Source of the DNA: Bin87 sp965220105
GTDB lineage: Bacteria; Chloroflexota; Dehalococcoidia; Lucifugimonadales; UBA3495
Length of the DNA: 64,000 bases
NCBI GenBank assembly: GCA_965220105.1
Contig: OZ244811.1
Span: 1,488,001 to 1,552,000 of the forward strand
Direction: 5' to 3'
The position numbers and the translations under genes are program-made. Positions 51,900-60,532 of the stretch are shown one piece after another. Position 1 is the first letter of the stretch. Each line of letters opens with the position of its first letter. The notes beneath the pieces were generated by a model, which saw only the letters and a program-made list of their open reading frames with translations, searched no databases and was not told where the DNA came from.

Positions 51900-52562
51900 T
51901 TGGCTGCCAAAAAAGGAACCGGAATGCTGATTGTCTGGTGCGACGTTCCGGAAGACCGCGAGGACGAGTTCAACCGCTGGTACAACGAGGAGCACATCCA
52001 GGAGATTCTGAACGTGCCAGGGGTGCTGAACGCCGCCCGTTACGAAGCGGTGCGCGGCGGACCAAAGCATCTGGCCGCCTATGAGTTGGAAAGCCCTGCC
52101 GCAGTGTTGGGCGACGGTTTCACCAAGCGCACCAAGTCCAAGTGGAGCGAGACGATGGGGCCGTCTCTCATCGGTCGCAATTTCTTCAACCCGCTCTACG
52201 AAATGATTTATCCCGACTCGGTCTCCAGAGCGATGGCGGATAGCGGTATGGCTCCGGTGTTACAGGTGGGCCGCATGAATATCCCTCCCGAACGCGATAC
52301 CGAGTGGAACGAATGGTATAACACGATCTTCGTGCCCAATTTCGAAAAAGTGCCCGGTGTGATCCGAGGACGCCGGTTCAGGACGGTGCGGGGCGAGGAC
52401 CCGATGTACTCGGTGGTCTACGAGTTTGAGAATGAATACGTCTCCCAAACCCCGGAATGGGCAGCCCAATTGGAAGCCAACCCGAAGAACGCCGAAATGC
52501 GGGGCTTGATCACCCACGGACCCGGGTCGCCCAGCGTATTCAGGAAGACCTTCGAACTTTAA
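51900..52562 (+). CDS. two-domain dimeric alpha/beta-barrel (EthD-like) protein
   Basis: 220 residues with two tandem ferredoxin-like modules, each with the signature of dimeric alpha/beta-barrel proteins. First: GMLIVWCDVPEDREDEFNRW then YNEEHIQEILNVPGV; second: VGRMNIPPERDTEWNEWYNT then FEKVPGVIRGRRFRTV. The internal repeat lets one chain form the pseudo-dimer that other members form from two chains. Such proteins act as small monooxygenases, EthD-like accessory proteins or stress-response factors. TTG 51900 lies seven bases after GGAGGG. It is followed 22 bases later by the MBL hydrolase, so probably co-transcribed. Confidence 0.75.
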   Translation: MAAKKGTGMLIVWCDVPEDREDEFNRWYNEEHIQEILNVPGVLNAARYEAVRGGPKHLAAYELESPAAVLGDGFTKRTKSKWSETMGPSLIGRNFFNPLYEMIYPDSVSRAMADSGMAPVLQVGRMNIPPERDTEWNEWYNTIFVPNFEKVPGVIRGRRFRTVRGEDPMYSVVYEFENEYVSQTPEWAAQLEANPKNAEMRGLITHGPGSPSVFRKTFEL

Positions 52563-52584
52563 CACCGACTATTTGGAGTTTGAA

Positions 52585-53385
52585 ATGCCCAATCACGTCA
52601 TAAATGTAGGCGCCGTCGAACTGATTTCTCTTAACGACAACCTGCCCGTCAGGTCTCCGCTGGTCGCTTTCCCCCACACCACCATCGAGCAATGGCGGGA
52701 GTACCCGGAGTTGATGGCGGACCAGGAAAACGCCCAGCAACGTTGGGGTTCGTTGGCCATCCGTTCATCCGGCAAGCTGATCATCGTGGACACTGGAATG
52801 CAGGGTGAAGGGTGCTATTTGCTGGACGACATGAAGGAAAAAGGCATCGACCGGGAGGCGGTCGACCTGGTGGTCTTTACCCATGTCCATCCCGACCACG
52901 TCGGTTGGAACTACACCGACGGCAAACCCAACTTCCCCAATGCCCGGTTCCTGGTGCCCCAAAAGGACTGGGACTACTGGACTCAACCCGAAGTGATAAA
53001 CACCGTCGAGTACGTGGTCCCACAGGTCCTGCCGTTGCAGGAACACGGCGTGATGGACCTGATGGACGGCGAGTACCAGATCACTCCGGAACTGACGTCC
53101 TATCCGACGCCGGGCCACACGCCAGGGCACAACTCCATCCGCGTCACCTCCAACGGCGAACACGCATTCATCCTGGGCGACGTTGCCCACAGTCCCATCC
53201 AGGCCCATCACACCGATTGGTGCCCGGAATTCGACATTGACCAGGACATGGCCCGGTCCACCCGGCATGCGGTGATGGACATGCTGGAAGCCGAGGGAAC
53301 ACTGGTGTCTGCCGGGCACTTCCCAGATCCCGGCATTGGCCGCTTCGTCCGGGGAGCAGACCGCCGGTACTGGCAGGGCATCTGA
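52585..53385 (+). CDS. MBL-fold metallo-hydrolase
   Basis: A 266-residue metallo-beta-lactamase-fold hydrolase with the full zinc set: HVHPDH in VVFTHVHPDHVGWNYTDG (about residues 99-104), HTPGHN in YPTPGHTPGHNSIRV, and Asp/His in FILGDVAHSP and SAGHFPDPGIGRF. The sequence resembles lactonase or N-acyl hydrolase groups more than beta-lactamases. ATG 52585 after GGAG; the upstream TTG in the same frame is a weaker choice. It is co-directional with the alpha/beta-barrel gene. Substrate could be a lactone or thioester. Confidence 0.89.
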   Translation: MPNHVINVGAVELISLNDNLPVRSPLVAFPHTTIEQWREYPELMADQENAQQRWGSLAIRSSGKLIIVDTGMQGEGCYLLDDMKEKGIDREAVDLVVFTHVHPDHVGWNYTDGKPNFPNARFLVPQKDWDYWTQPEVINTVEYVVPQVLPLQEHGVMDLMDGEYQITPELTSYPTPGHTPGHNSIRVTSNGEHAFILGDVAHSPIQAHHTDWCPEFDIDQDMARSTRHAVMDMLEAEGTLVSAGHFPDPGIGRFVRGADRRYWQGI

Positions 53386-53458
53386 CTATTGCGCGTTCTT
53401 GGCGCGCGAAATTTTCCGACGGCTGTTGGTCGCTTTGCTGGCCACGAGTGGGGCATCT

Positions 53459-53520
53459 GGCTCACGGGTACCCACTGTGGCAAAACTGTCATGGCGAGCG
53501 CAGCGTGGCAATCTCGTTTG
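53459..53520. repeat. family A repeat, copy 10 (left half only)
   Basis: CTCACGGGTACCCACTGTGG, then TCATGGCGAGCGCAGCGTGG and CAATCTCG, with no matching right arm before the next gene. Confidence 0.7.
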
Positions 53521-53620
53521 GGCAAGGCTTCTCTGAAGCGACACCGTTGGCAACTGTTTTATCGCCTAGTTGCCGGTGGCAATCTTTTGCTGGGAAACAA
53601 CGCCGAGGACGTGAGTCTCG

Positions 53621-54856
53621 TCAGGCGTGTCGTTCTGCGAACTCGACCTTGGCGGCCTCCACTAACGGTGAATCAAGCAGCAGGTCCCTGGCCGTCAGGC
53701 TAAGCGCCTTGGCTACCGACAGGGCGTTGGAGAGGGCCAATTCGGTGACCGCGGTCTCGCGCATTTCCCTGGTGTGGGATGCCACCGGGCTGTCGCTGAC
53801 CGCATACCTCAGCTCGAAGGCCGGCATTACCTGGCTGACATTGCCGAAATCGGTAGACGCTCCGCTGCCCGGACGGCCCGGTATCGGCTCGTCCACTTTG
53901 ATTCCGAGTGCTTGTGCGTTGCTACGAACCGCCTGGGACAGCACCGTGTTGGGCAGCACGTTTTCGTAGAAGGGATAGAATTCCTGGATTTCCAGACGGG
54001 CGCCCGTCATGGACGCGGCTCCTTCCGCTACCTGTTTCACCTTGCCCACTACTACGTCACTCAGGTAATGACGGTCTCGGCAACGCAGCATGAAGTTGGC
54101 GGCAGCAAATTCCGGCACGACGTTGGGCGCCATTCCGCCGTCGGTGATTATGCCGTGCATCCGAACGTCGTCCCGCAGGTGCTGGCGCAAGGCGTCGATC
54201 CCGGTGAACAGGTGAATGACCGCGTTCAACGCGTTGATCCCGGCCTCGGGCGCGGCGGCGGCGTGCGCTGCTTTGCCGTGGTACATGTACCGGTAGCCCA
54301 CCATGGCCAGGCTCCAGCTCTCTCCCAGTGGCGACGCCGTAGGGATTACGGTGCGGTTGGAAAAGGGATGGGATGAAAGGGTAGCGTCCACGTCGTCAAA
54401 TACGCCGGCCTCCAAAAGCCGTATCTTGCCGCCGCCTCCTTCTTCCGCCGGTGTTCCGATGACTACCACGCGCCCGGGCAAATCGGGAGAGTTCGCCTGT
54501 AGCCCCAAGGCAGTGCCCATCGCCGCCATGGCGATTAGATTGTGTCCGCAACCGTGGCCGATTTCGGGCAAGGCGTCGTATTCCGCCAGAACGGCGATGG
54601 TCGGGCCTTCGCCAGCGCCGCCGGAGATCGTGGCGCGAAATGCCGTATCCACGCCACCGATTCCCCGCTCCACCTGGAAGTTGCGTTGTTCCAGGAATAC
54701 GGCCAGGGCGTCGGAAGAATAATATTCCTCGTAATTCAACTCAGGGTGAGCGTGTACGTCTCTGGACAGGTCGAACAACGCTTGCCTGGAAGCCTCGATG
54801 GCCGTGTTGGATTTAGCCGCAAGATCGGCTTTTGGTCCGACAGATTGCCGAGTCAT
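53621..54856 (-). CDS. M20 family amidohydrolase (AbgB-like)
   Basis: A 411-residue zinc-type aminoacylase/carboxypeptidase of the M20D group, like p-aminobenzoyl-glutamate hydrolase subunit B. Motifs: DVHAHPELNYEE, LAEYDALPEIGHGCGHNLIA, GTPAEEGGGGKIRLLEAG, the dimerisation-domain GKAAHAAAAPEAGINAL, and the C-terminal metal His region SDSPVASHTREMRE. It cleaves amide bonds of N-acyl amino acids or similar compounds. ATG 54856 follows AGGAGC. It lies 68 bases downstream of the amidase gene on the same strand, so an AtzG-like / amidase / M20 amide-degrading operon is likely. Confidence 0.89.
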   Translation of the reverse strand: MTRQSVGPKADLAAKSNTAIEASRQALFDLSRDVHAHPELNYEEYYSSDALAVFLEQRNFQVERGIGGVDTAFRATISGGAGEGPTIAVLAEYDALPEIGHGCGHNLIAMAAMGTALGLQANSPDLPGRVVVIGTPAEEGGGGKIRLLEAGVFDDVDATLSSHPFSNRTVIPTASPLGESWSLAMVGYRYMYHGKAAHAAAAPEAGINALNAVIHLFTGIDALRQHLRDDVRMHGIITDGGMAPNVVPEFAAANFMLRCRDRHYLSDVVVGKVKQVAEGAASMTGARLEIQEFYPFYENVLPNTVLSQAVRSNAQALGIKVDEPIPGRPGSGASTDFGNVSQVMPAFELRYAVSDSPVASHTREMRETAVTELALSNALSVAKALSLTARDLLLDSPLVEAAKVEFAERHA

Positions 54857-54924
54857 GGTATTTGCGCTCCTATGGACTTGGTCGGGAGACCGTCGCCTTT
54901 CGACCTGGTTGTGGCTGACGACCC

Positions 54925-56349
54925 TCAGTCCAGAACCGGCCATTGGCCGCTGCTGGGCGAAACAGCTTCGTACGCCTGACTGATTCGGAACAGAGTACCC
55001 TCATCCCAGGGGCGTCCGATGAACTGGAGCCCGATGGGAAGTCCCGCTGCGCTGAAGCCACAGGGAACGGTAATGGCGGGGAATCCCGTGGCGTTCATGG
55101 GGCTGGTGTTGCGCGATATCAACCCGGACCCAGGACCCCTGACTTTCTGGCGTTCATCGCCAACCATGATGGTGTCGGCGTCGATGCGGGGGGCCGGCAT
55201 GGGAGTCGTTGGAGTCACCAGGAAGTCTACCTCCTGGAGCACCCTGGCGTGTTCTTCCTTGATGATTCGCTGCACCTTCATTGCCTTGGAATAGTCCCTA
55301 CCCAGCACGAATTGGCCGGCGAGCGTCCGATACAGGGTGTCGGGACTATAGTCCTCCCGGTTGGACGCAATCAACGGTTCATGGGTGACCACGCTGTCGG
55401 CCATGCTGGAGAAGCGCAGGGCGCCGGCGTATTGCATACTTGGGACGCTGACTTCACGGCTGGCAACACCCAACTCTTCCAGCGCCGCGATGGCCCGGCG
55501 AACGGCTGCCTCCACCTCCGGGTCGAGGAGGTCGAAGTAATAATTGGATGGAATCCCCATGGTCAACCCGCGGGCGCCGCGCTCCAGGATAAGTGCGTAA
55601 TCGTCCACCGGCACGGGAACCGTGCTGGGATCGAGGGGATCGTAACCGGCGATGGCCTGCAGGACCAATGCGCTGTCGCGCACCGACCGAGTCATGGGGC
55701 CGATGTGGTCGCCGTTGAAACTTGTTACCAGGAGTCCGCGTTGGCTGACTCTGCCGAAAGTCTGTTTCAGGCCGACGACCCCGCAAAACGCGCCGGGCAG
55801 CCTCACCGACCCGCCGAGGTCGGTGCCCAAAGAGGCGAAAGTAACGCCGGCGGCCACGTTGGCCCCTCCGCCCCCGCTGGAACCTCCCGGGACGTGGTCA
55901 AGGCCCCAGGGGTTGTGAACCGCGCCGAAGTGAGGGTTATTGGAGGTGGCCCCGGCGGCGAATTCTTCCAGGTTTTCCTTGCCCAGGATGATTGCGCCGG
56001 CTTCTTTGCAGCGTCGCACCACCTCAGCGTCTTCGTCGGGAACGTGGTCCTTCAGCACCTTGCTGCCGACGGTGGTCGTTATCCCGCCGGTGGCGATGTT
56101 GTCCTTGATGCCGATGGGAATTCCGTGCAGCGGCCCCAGATATTCACCCTGGGCGAGAGCGTCCTCGGCCTGTTCGGCCTGAGCCATCGCCTGCTCGTGC
56201 ATGATGGTGATAAAGGAGTTCAGGGTCGGCTGCCTCTTTTCCGCCTCGGCCAACGCGGCCTCGGTCAATTCCACGGGGGATACTTCCCGCGCCTGAATCA
56301 TGGGTGCGATCTCGGAAATAGTCAGCTTGAGAAGTTCGGAGTTAGGCAT
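54925..56349 (-). CDS. amidase signature family protein (AtzE/GatA-like)
   Basis: A 474-residue amidase of the signature family with the Ser-cisSer-Lys triad. Lys in HGIPIGIKDNIATGG (about residue 80), cis-Ser and nucleophile region PGGSSGGGGANVAAG then FASLGTDLGGSVRLPGAF (about 155-180), and GVVGLKQTFGRVSQRG. The usual SGGSGAAVA reads SGGGGANVA, and the usual GTDTGGSIR reads GTDLGGSVR; both nucleophilic serines are retained. It starts inside the last eight bases of an AtzG-like gene (ATGCCTAA overlap). It hydrolyses an amide; GatCAB transamidation is less likely because no gatB is present. Confidence 0.91.
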   Translation of the reverse strand: MPNSELLKLTISEIAPMIQAREVSPVELTEAALAEAEKRQPTLNSFITIMHEQAMAQAEQAEDALAQGEYLGPLHGIPIGIKDNIATGGITTTVGSKVLKDHVPDEDAEVVRRCKEAGAIILGKENLEEFAAGATSNNPHFGAVHNPWGLDHVPGGSSGGGGANVAAGVTFASLGTDLGGSVRLPGAFCGVVGLKQTFGRVSQRGLLVTSFNGDHIGPMTRSVRDSALVLQAIAGYDPLDPSTVPVPVDDYALILERGARGLTMGIPSNYYFDLLDPEVEAAVRRAIAALEELGVASREVSVPSMQYAGALRFSSMADSVVTHEPLIASNREDYSPDTLYRTLAGQFVLGRDYSKAMKVQRIIKEEHARVLQEVDFLVTPTTPMPAPRIDADTIMVGDERQKVRGPGSGLISRNTSPMNATGFPAITVPCGFSAAGLPIGLQFIGRPWDEGTLFRISQAYEAVSPSSGQWPVLD

Positions 56350-56542
56350 CTTCGTTACCCCCGTCTCCCGCTCTGAGCAAGCGCGCGGACATCACTGAGG
56401 ACAAATCCAGGTCGCGCAGGTTCTGCAGCTCGGCCAGGTAATTTTCCAACTCCGGCCTGACCATTTCCAACTCCGCGTCGGACAACTCGAACCCGCCGTA
56501 CTCGGCGATCATCCTTTTCAGGGTCGCATCGGATATTGGCAT
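56342..56542 (-). CDS. small AtzG/GatC-like amidase partner
   Basis: A 66-residue, mostly helical acidic protein: MPISDATLKRMIAEYGGFEL, SDAELEMVRPELENYLAELQ, NLRDLDLSSVMSARLL. Its size, helix pattern and position match the small partners of amidases (AtzG with AtzE, GatC with GatA), which stabilise the amidase. ATG 56542 has GGGAGGTG seven bases upstream. The stop codon overlaps the start of the amidase gene by eight bases, which suggests translational coupling and 1:1 synthesis. Homology to AtzG or GatC is inferred from pattern and context, not from an alignment. Confidence 0.65.
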   Translation of the reverse strand: MPISDATLKRMIAEYGGFELSDAELEMVRPELENYLAELQNLRDLDLSSVMSARLLRAGDGGNEDA

Positions 56543-56740
56543 TCGTTACACCTCCCGGTAAAGGCTCGGCTCGGCGGGAGTGTACATCCCGCATGTGGCC
56601 GGGGCAATAGCGTTGCGCCGACGTGTCCCGACGCGGCGTCCAGGTCGGCAGCCGCCGGCGCGTTGCCCCTTTGGGGGATGCGCCGCTTACGATAGCCCGG
56701 TGTGCTACGTTCAGCCGCTTCCGACGCGGTTCGCCGTCGG

Positions 56741-57769
56741 TTACTTGAACCTGGGGACTACTTTCTCGGTCAGGAGTTTGACGGAATTCATGACCCGATC
56801 GTTGGGATTCTGGCCGCCATAGTTGGTTTCAAGAACCACGCCCGAAATGTCCAGCTCGTCCCGGTATTCTTCCAGCCGTTCGGTCACTTCCTCCGGTGTC
56901 CCGAACATGACCCGCCGCTGCAAAATCTCTTCGTATGGGATGTTTGCCGTCTGCCGGAGCCGTTCCGCACCTTCTTCGCTGGCCGCCGTCTTGCTCAACT
57001 CGGTAGCCGCATACCGGATGGCATGGATGGCGCTGTCCTTCGGTTCCGATTGAGCCTGGGCCGTCGTTTCTGCCACATAGGCGGGAATACGCAACGTGAC
57101 TTCGCCAGGCCCCTCGAATCCGGCCTCTTTGCGTGCCATTCGATAAAGCTCCAGCCGTTGCTTCAGCACGGGAATCCCCGTCGCCGCGCTGATGAAAATT
57201 GGATGACCCAACTGACCCACCAGCGGGAAGGTGTCTTCCGAGGCCACCGCGATGCGCGTGGGAGGGTAGGGCTGCTGCAAGGGCTGCGGCACAACTTGCA
57301 CGTCGTCGTAGGAGTAAAAATCTCCCTGGTAAGAGAAACTGTCGCCTCTCCAGGCGCTCATGATGACCTGGAGGGCCTCAAAGAACCGGCCTCGGCTTTC
57401 GGAGTAGGGGATGTTGTACCCCTGGTAATACTTAGTCAGGCCGCTGCGCCCGATCCCAAAATCGAAACGACCCTTACTGATGTGATCGACGGTTGCCGCT
57501 TCTTCCGCCACTCGCAGGGGATTGGTTAGCGGCAGCACCTGCACTGCCAGACCCACCCGGAGGGTAGATGTACGGGCGGCGATTGCGCTGGCGATGATGA
57601 GGGGCGAGGCCAGCACCGAACGGTCGGGCGTGAAATGGTGCTCGGCCAACCACACCGAGTCCATGCCCATACGCTCCGCCTCTGCCACCTGGCTAAACGA
57701 TTCTTCGAACGCTTCCGCCTGGGACATGTCGCTCCGGACGTGGAAATCGGTGAACATACCGAAGTTCAT
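56741..57769 (-). CDS. LLM-class flavin-dependent oxidoreductase (4 of 4)
   Basis: 342 residues with the luciferase-like fold: NFGMFTDFHVRSDMSQAEAF, AERMGMDSVWLAEHHFTPDR near residue 36, RVGLAVQVLPLTNPLRVAEE, GRFDFGIGRSGLTKYYQGYN, and FGTPEEVTERLEEYRDEL near the end. The WLAEHHF block is close to the bacterial luciferase/alkane monooxygenase subgroup and to the enzyme at 868-1932. ATG 57769 follows AAGGAG. It is divergent from the HsaA-type monooxygenase gene with a 220-base gap, suggesting two flavin enzymes under shared control. Confidence 0.89.
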   Translation of the reverse strand: MNFGMFTDFHVRSDMSQAEAFEESFSQVAEAERMGMDSVWLAEHHFTPDRSVLASPLIIASAIAARTSTLRVGLAVQVLPLTNPLRVAEEAATVDHISKGRFDFGIGRSGLTKYYQGYNIPYSESRGRFFEALQVIMSAWRGDSFSYQGDFYSYDDVQVVPQPLQQPYPPTRIAVASEDTFPLVGQLGHPIFISAATGIPVLKQRLELYRMARKEAGFEGPGEVTLRIPAYVAETTAQAQSEPKDSAIHAIRYAATELSKTAASEEGAERLRQTANIPYEEILQRRVMFGTPEEVTERLEEYRDELDISGVVLETNYGGQNPNDRVMNSVKLLTEKVVPRFK

Positions 57770-57989
57770 AACCAACTCCTTGCAGAGAAACGCCAGCCAT
57801 TTGCCAAATCTGGGTCGGGCTCGCGGGTCGAGATGAAACGAGAATACACCGGGGTCGCAGCCCGTTCAACCCTGGTGTTTTTCGTGACCGTTGGGTTCGT
57901 GGTAGGCTACCGTTGCGGTTTGGGACGGAGGCAGCGCTACCCCAATCCCTGCCCGCATCTGGAAACCACCGACCGACTTTGGTGAAACC

Positions 57990-59162
57990 ATGGCGCTAAA
58001 GCCCGGAACAAACACTGCGACGCCGACCGCGTCGGAACTACTGCGACTGGCCGCTGAGCTGGTTCCCGTGCTCAAGGAGCGGGCGGCCCGCACCGAGGAG
58101 TTGCGGCAATTGCCCGCCGAGACGGTACAAGACCTGCTTGCGTCGGGGCTCTACCGCATCGGAGTGCCCAGGCGGTTCGGCGGGTTCGACGTCGATTACG
58201 GATTGACGCTGGACGTGGCCATCGAATTGGGACGAGGTTGCCCGGCCACTTCCTGGTGTTACGGACTTTGGGCCGCCCACGCCTGGTTGGTGGGTTATTG
58301 GCCGGCGCAAGCCCAGGAGGATGTGTTCGGGTTGGGTCCGGACGCGCTCTGCTCCAGCTCGTTGAATACCGGCACGTCCCGGCTTATCCCCGTGGAAGGC
58401 GGATTCCAATTGTCAGGTCGGTGGGAGTTCTCCAGCGGCTGTGATTCGGCCAGTTGGTTGATGCTGGGAGTGCCTGGCATTGGCCAACGCAACTGGGCGT
58501 TGGCGCCCCGTGGAGACTACGAGATAGTGGACACCTGGTTCGTCTCCGGGCTGCGGGGCAGCGGCAGCAAGGACATCGTGGTCACCGACGCTTTCATACC
58601 ATCCCACCGGGTTCTGGACGTTACCACTGCGGGCGATGGAGACTGGACCGGCTGGAACCTGCACGGTCAGGATCGTTACCGGGTGCCGATCCCGGTTTTG
58701 CTGGGATGGGACTTGGTTGCGCCGATGCTGGGCATTGCCACCGGAATGATTGATGAGTTCATCGCTCGATTCACCGGCACTTCGGGCCCCGGCAGATCCG
58801 CTGAATCGCCGGCGGTGCATCTGCGCCTGTCCCAGGCCACCGCCGAAGTTGACGCAGCGCGGGCATTGATGGCTCGGGATATCGACGAGATTTTCCGCAA
58901 AGCAGGTGCCGGTGAGGCCTTCACGCCGCTGGAACGAGCCAGATTCCGGCGCGACAAGGCGTTCGTCACTCAACAGTGCCTGCAGGCCGTCAACCGGTTG
59001 TTTGACCTGAGCGGCGGCCACGCCCTTTTCGATTCGGTTCCCCTACAGCGTTTCCACCGGGACGCCCAGGCCGTAGCCCATCGGGACACTCTGATAATGG
59101 ACTTGGGCGGTCAGCAATACGGCAGGGTAGCCCTCGGGCTGGAACCGGACGCGGCGATTTAG
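57990..59162 (+). CDS. HsaA/HpaB-type flavin monooxygenase (acyl-CoA dehydrogenase fold)
   Basis: 390 residues with the acyl-CoA dehydrogenase fold but the C-terminal domain of the type-2 group (acyl-CoA_dh_2), as in HsaA, HpaB-like and dibenzothiophene monooxygenases. Motifs: YRIGVPRRFGGFDVDYGLTL, the ATSWCYGLWAAHAWLVGYWP active-site stretch, GGFQLSGRWEFSSGCDSASW, GLRGSGSKDIVVTDAFIPSH, and C-terminal QAVNRLFDLSGGHALFDSVP then FHRDAQAVAHRD. It would use FMNH2 or FADH2 from a separate reductase, which is not in the window. ATG 57990; monocistronic on the plus strand. Confidence 0.86.
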   Translation: MALKPGTNTATPTASELLRLAAELVPVLKERAARTEELRQLPAETVQDLLASGLYRIGVPRRFGGFDVDYGLTLDVAIELGRGCPATSWCYGLWAAHAWLVGYWPAQAQEDVFGLGPDALCSSSLNTGTSRLIPVEGGFQLSGRWEFSSGCDSASWLMLGVPGIGQRNWALAPRGDYEIVDTWFVSGLRGSGSKDIVVTDAFIPSHRVLDVTTAGDGDWTGWNLHGQDRYRVPIPVLLGWDLVAPMLGIATGMIDEFIARFTGTSGPGRSAESPAVHLRLSQATAEVDAARALMARDIDEIFRKAGAGEAFTPLERARFRRDKAFVTQQCLQAVNRLFDLSGGHALFDSVPLQRFHRDAQAVAHRDTLIMDLGGQQYGRVALGLEPDAAI

Positions 59163-59168
59163 CGGGCG

Positions 59169-59942
59169 TCAGAGGCTAACCGGCTGGTCGCTGTCCATCC
59201 ATTCGGCGTACGACCCGTCGTAGAGCCGCACGTTGTAGCCGGCCTGCTTCATGGACAGGTATGGAAGTGAGGCGCGCACCCCGCTCCGACAATAGGCCAC
59301 TACCGTGTCTACTCGGGAGATGCCCAGGGCCGCCAATTTTTGGTGAAGCACATCGGGGTCGATGCGTAACCTGCCATCGGCTCCGGAGAATTCTGAGTGG
59401 GGGAGGTGTATCGCCCCCGGGATATGCCCGGGTCGATGATCCATTTCGGCCTCCCCACGAAATTCCTCCGGCGACCGGACGTCCAGCAGTTTGGCTTCCC
59501 CAGCGTCAGCAACGTCGCCCAACGTGGCGCGAATGGCCGGATTGAGGCGCGCCGTGAAGGGCTGGCGTTCAACGGGAACCGGTCGGTAGAGCACCTCGCG
59601 GCCCTGGGCTTTCCAGGCGTCGTACTGCAGGTCCATCAGGTGAACGTCGTCGCGGCCCAGGTACTCCAGCACCCAGGCGGCCATGGCGGCGTTCCGCCCA
59701 TCCTGATGGTCGTAGAGGACCGGAGTTACTTCGTCCCCCAATCCCACGTCACCGAACGCGGTGGCTAGTTGTTCAGCCGGGCCCAGGCGACCGTCGGCTC
59801 CTTGCAGTTTCTTGAAGGGTACGCTAACGGCCTCCCGCAGGTGGCCCATCAAATATCGCATGGCCGACCGGGGATCGATGATGAGGAACCCCGGTCGGCC
59901 AATGTGGTCAGCGACCCAGTCTGCGGAGACGAAGGTGACCAT
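59169..59942 (-). CDS. two-domain rhodanese-type sulfurtransferase
   Basis: 257 residues with two rhodanese modules. In the N-terminal one the active-site loop reads YDHQDGRNAAM, lacking cysteine, as usual for the structural module. The C-terminal module has the catalytic Cys in VVAYCRSGVRASLPYL (about residue 217), an active-site loop CRSGVRA. LLDVRSPEEFRGEAEM and PGHIPGAIHLPHSEFSG are the CH2A/CH2B-like signatures. The start codon overlaps the stop of the OsmC gene as TGATG, showing translational coupling. Likely moves sulfane sulfur from thiosulfate or persulfide to a thiol acceptor. Confidence 0.89.
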   Translation of the reverse strand: MVTFVSADWVADHIGRPGFLIIDPRSAMRYLMGHLREAVSVPFKKLQGADGRLGPAEQLATAFGDVGLGDEVTPVLYDHQDGRNAAMAAWVLEYLGRDDVHLMDLQYDAWKAQGREVLYRPVPVERQPFTARLNPAIRATLGDVADAGEAKLLDVRSPEEFRGEAEMDHRPGHIPGAIHLPHSEFSGADGRLRIDPDVLHQKLAALGISRVDTVVAYCRSGVRASLPYLSMKQAGYNVRLYDGSYAEWMDSDQPVSL

Positions 59943-60475
59943 CAACCCACCGCTTCAAAGTCGGTCTCCACCGCTGTGGCATTGGACACCGACTGGGTGA
60001 CGGGAGAACCCTCCACCGCCAGGCGCCAGATTTCCCGCAAGGTATCCTCGTCGGCGTCGGCGCGCACGAAGCACTTGGCCGAAATCCGCCCGTACCCGGG
60101 GTTGCCTTCGTCCTCGACGCCGGCCCACTTGCGGATGTTGTCGAAATACCCTTCCACGGCCACTTCCAGATCGTGGATGCGAACGCCCTGCTTGGTGGCG
60201 TTGACCACAAAGCCGACGGTCATGCAGCTGCCAATGGCGGACAATAACTGTTCGTGGGCGCTGGCCGCCACATCGGTGGCGGTGAGATCGCCTGGCTCGT
60301 CCATGTCCACCTGGTGGTTCCGCATGTAGGCCCGGGCGCGCATCCCGTCCTGCCAGACTACCCGGGACTTCCAGGGCCCGGTGACCGCGTTGAAAACGTC
60401 CGGGTCGCGGAAGGAGTCGAGCACTTCGGCGAGTTTCTCGCGCGGCAGGCCGTTGAGGTTTCCTTCTTGCGTCAT
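59942..60475 (-). CDS. OsmC family protein
   Basis: A 177-residue OsmC/Ohr-fold protein. The first redox cysteine is in LLSAIGSCMTVGFVVNA (about residue 83). At the position of the second, which reads CPxA in peroxidases of this family, this protein has GSPVTQSV, a serine. It is therefore unlikely to be a two-cysteine peroxidase and may be a sulfur-handling or structural relative. ATG 60475 follows AGAGGAG. Coupling to a rhodanese (TGATG overlap) suggests that the two act on the same sulfur species. Confidence 0.85.
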   Translation of the reverse strand: MTQEGNLNGLPREKLAEVLDSFRDPDVFNAVTGPWKSRVVWQDGMRARAYMRNHQVDMDEPGDLTATDVAASAHEQLLSAIGSCMTVGFVVNATKQGVRIHDLEVAVEGYFDNIRKWAGVEDEGNPGYGRISAKCFVRADADEDTLREIWRLAVEGSPVTQSVSNATAVETDFEAVG

Positions 60476-60532
60476 GTCCAGCTCCTCTGGTCGGATTAGC
60501 CCTCACTCGGTGAGGGTCTGGCGTCGTTGGGT

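Noticed and set aside
54943..56376. A 477-codon plus-strand frame opposite the amidase gene
   Set aside because: The minus strand carries the complete amidase signature with active-site residues. The plus-strand translation has no recognisable motif.
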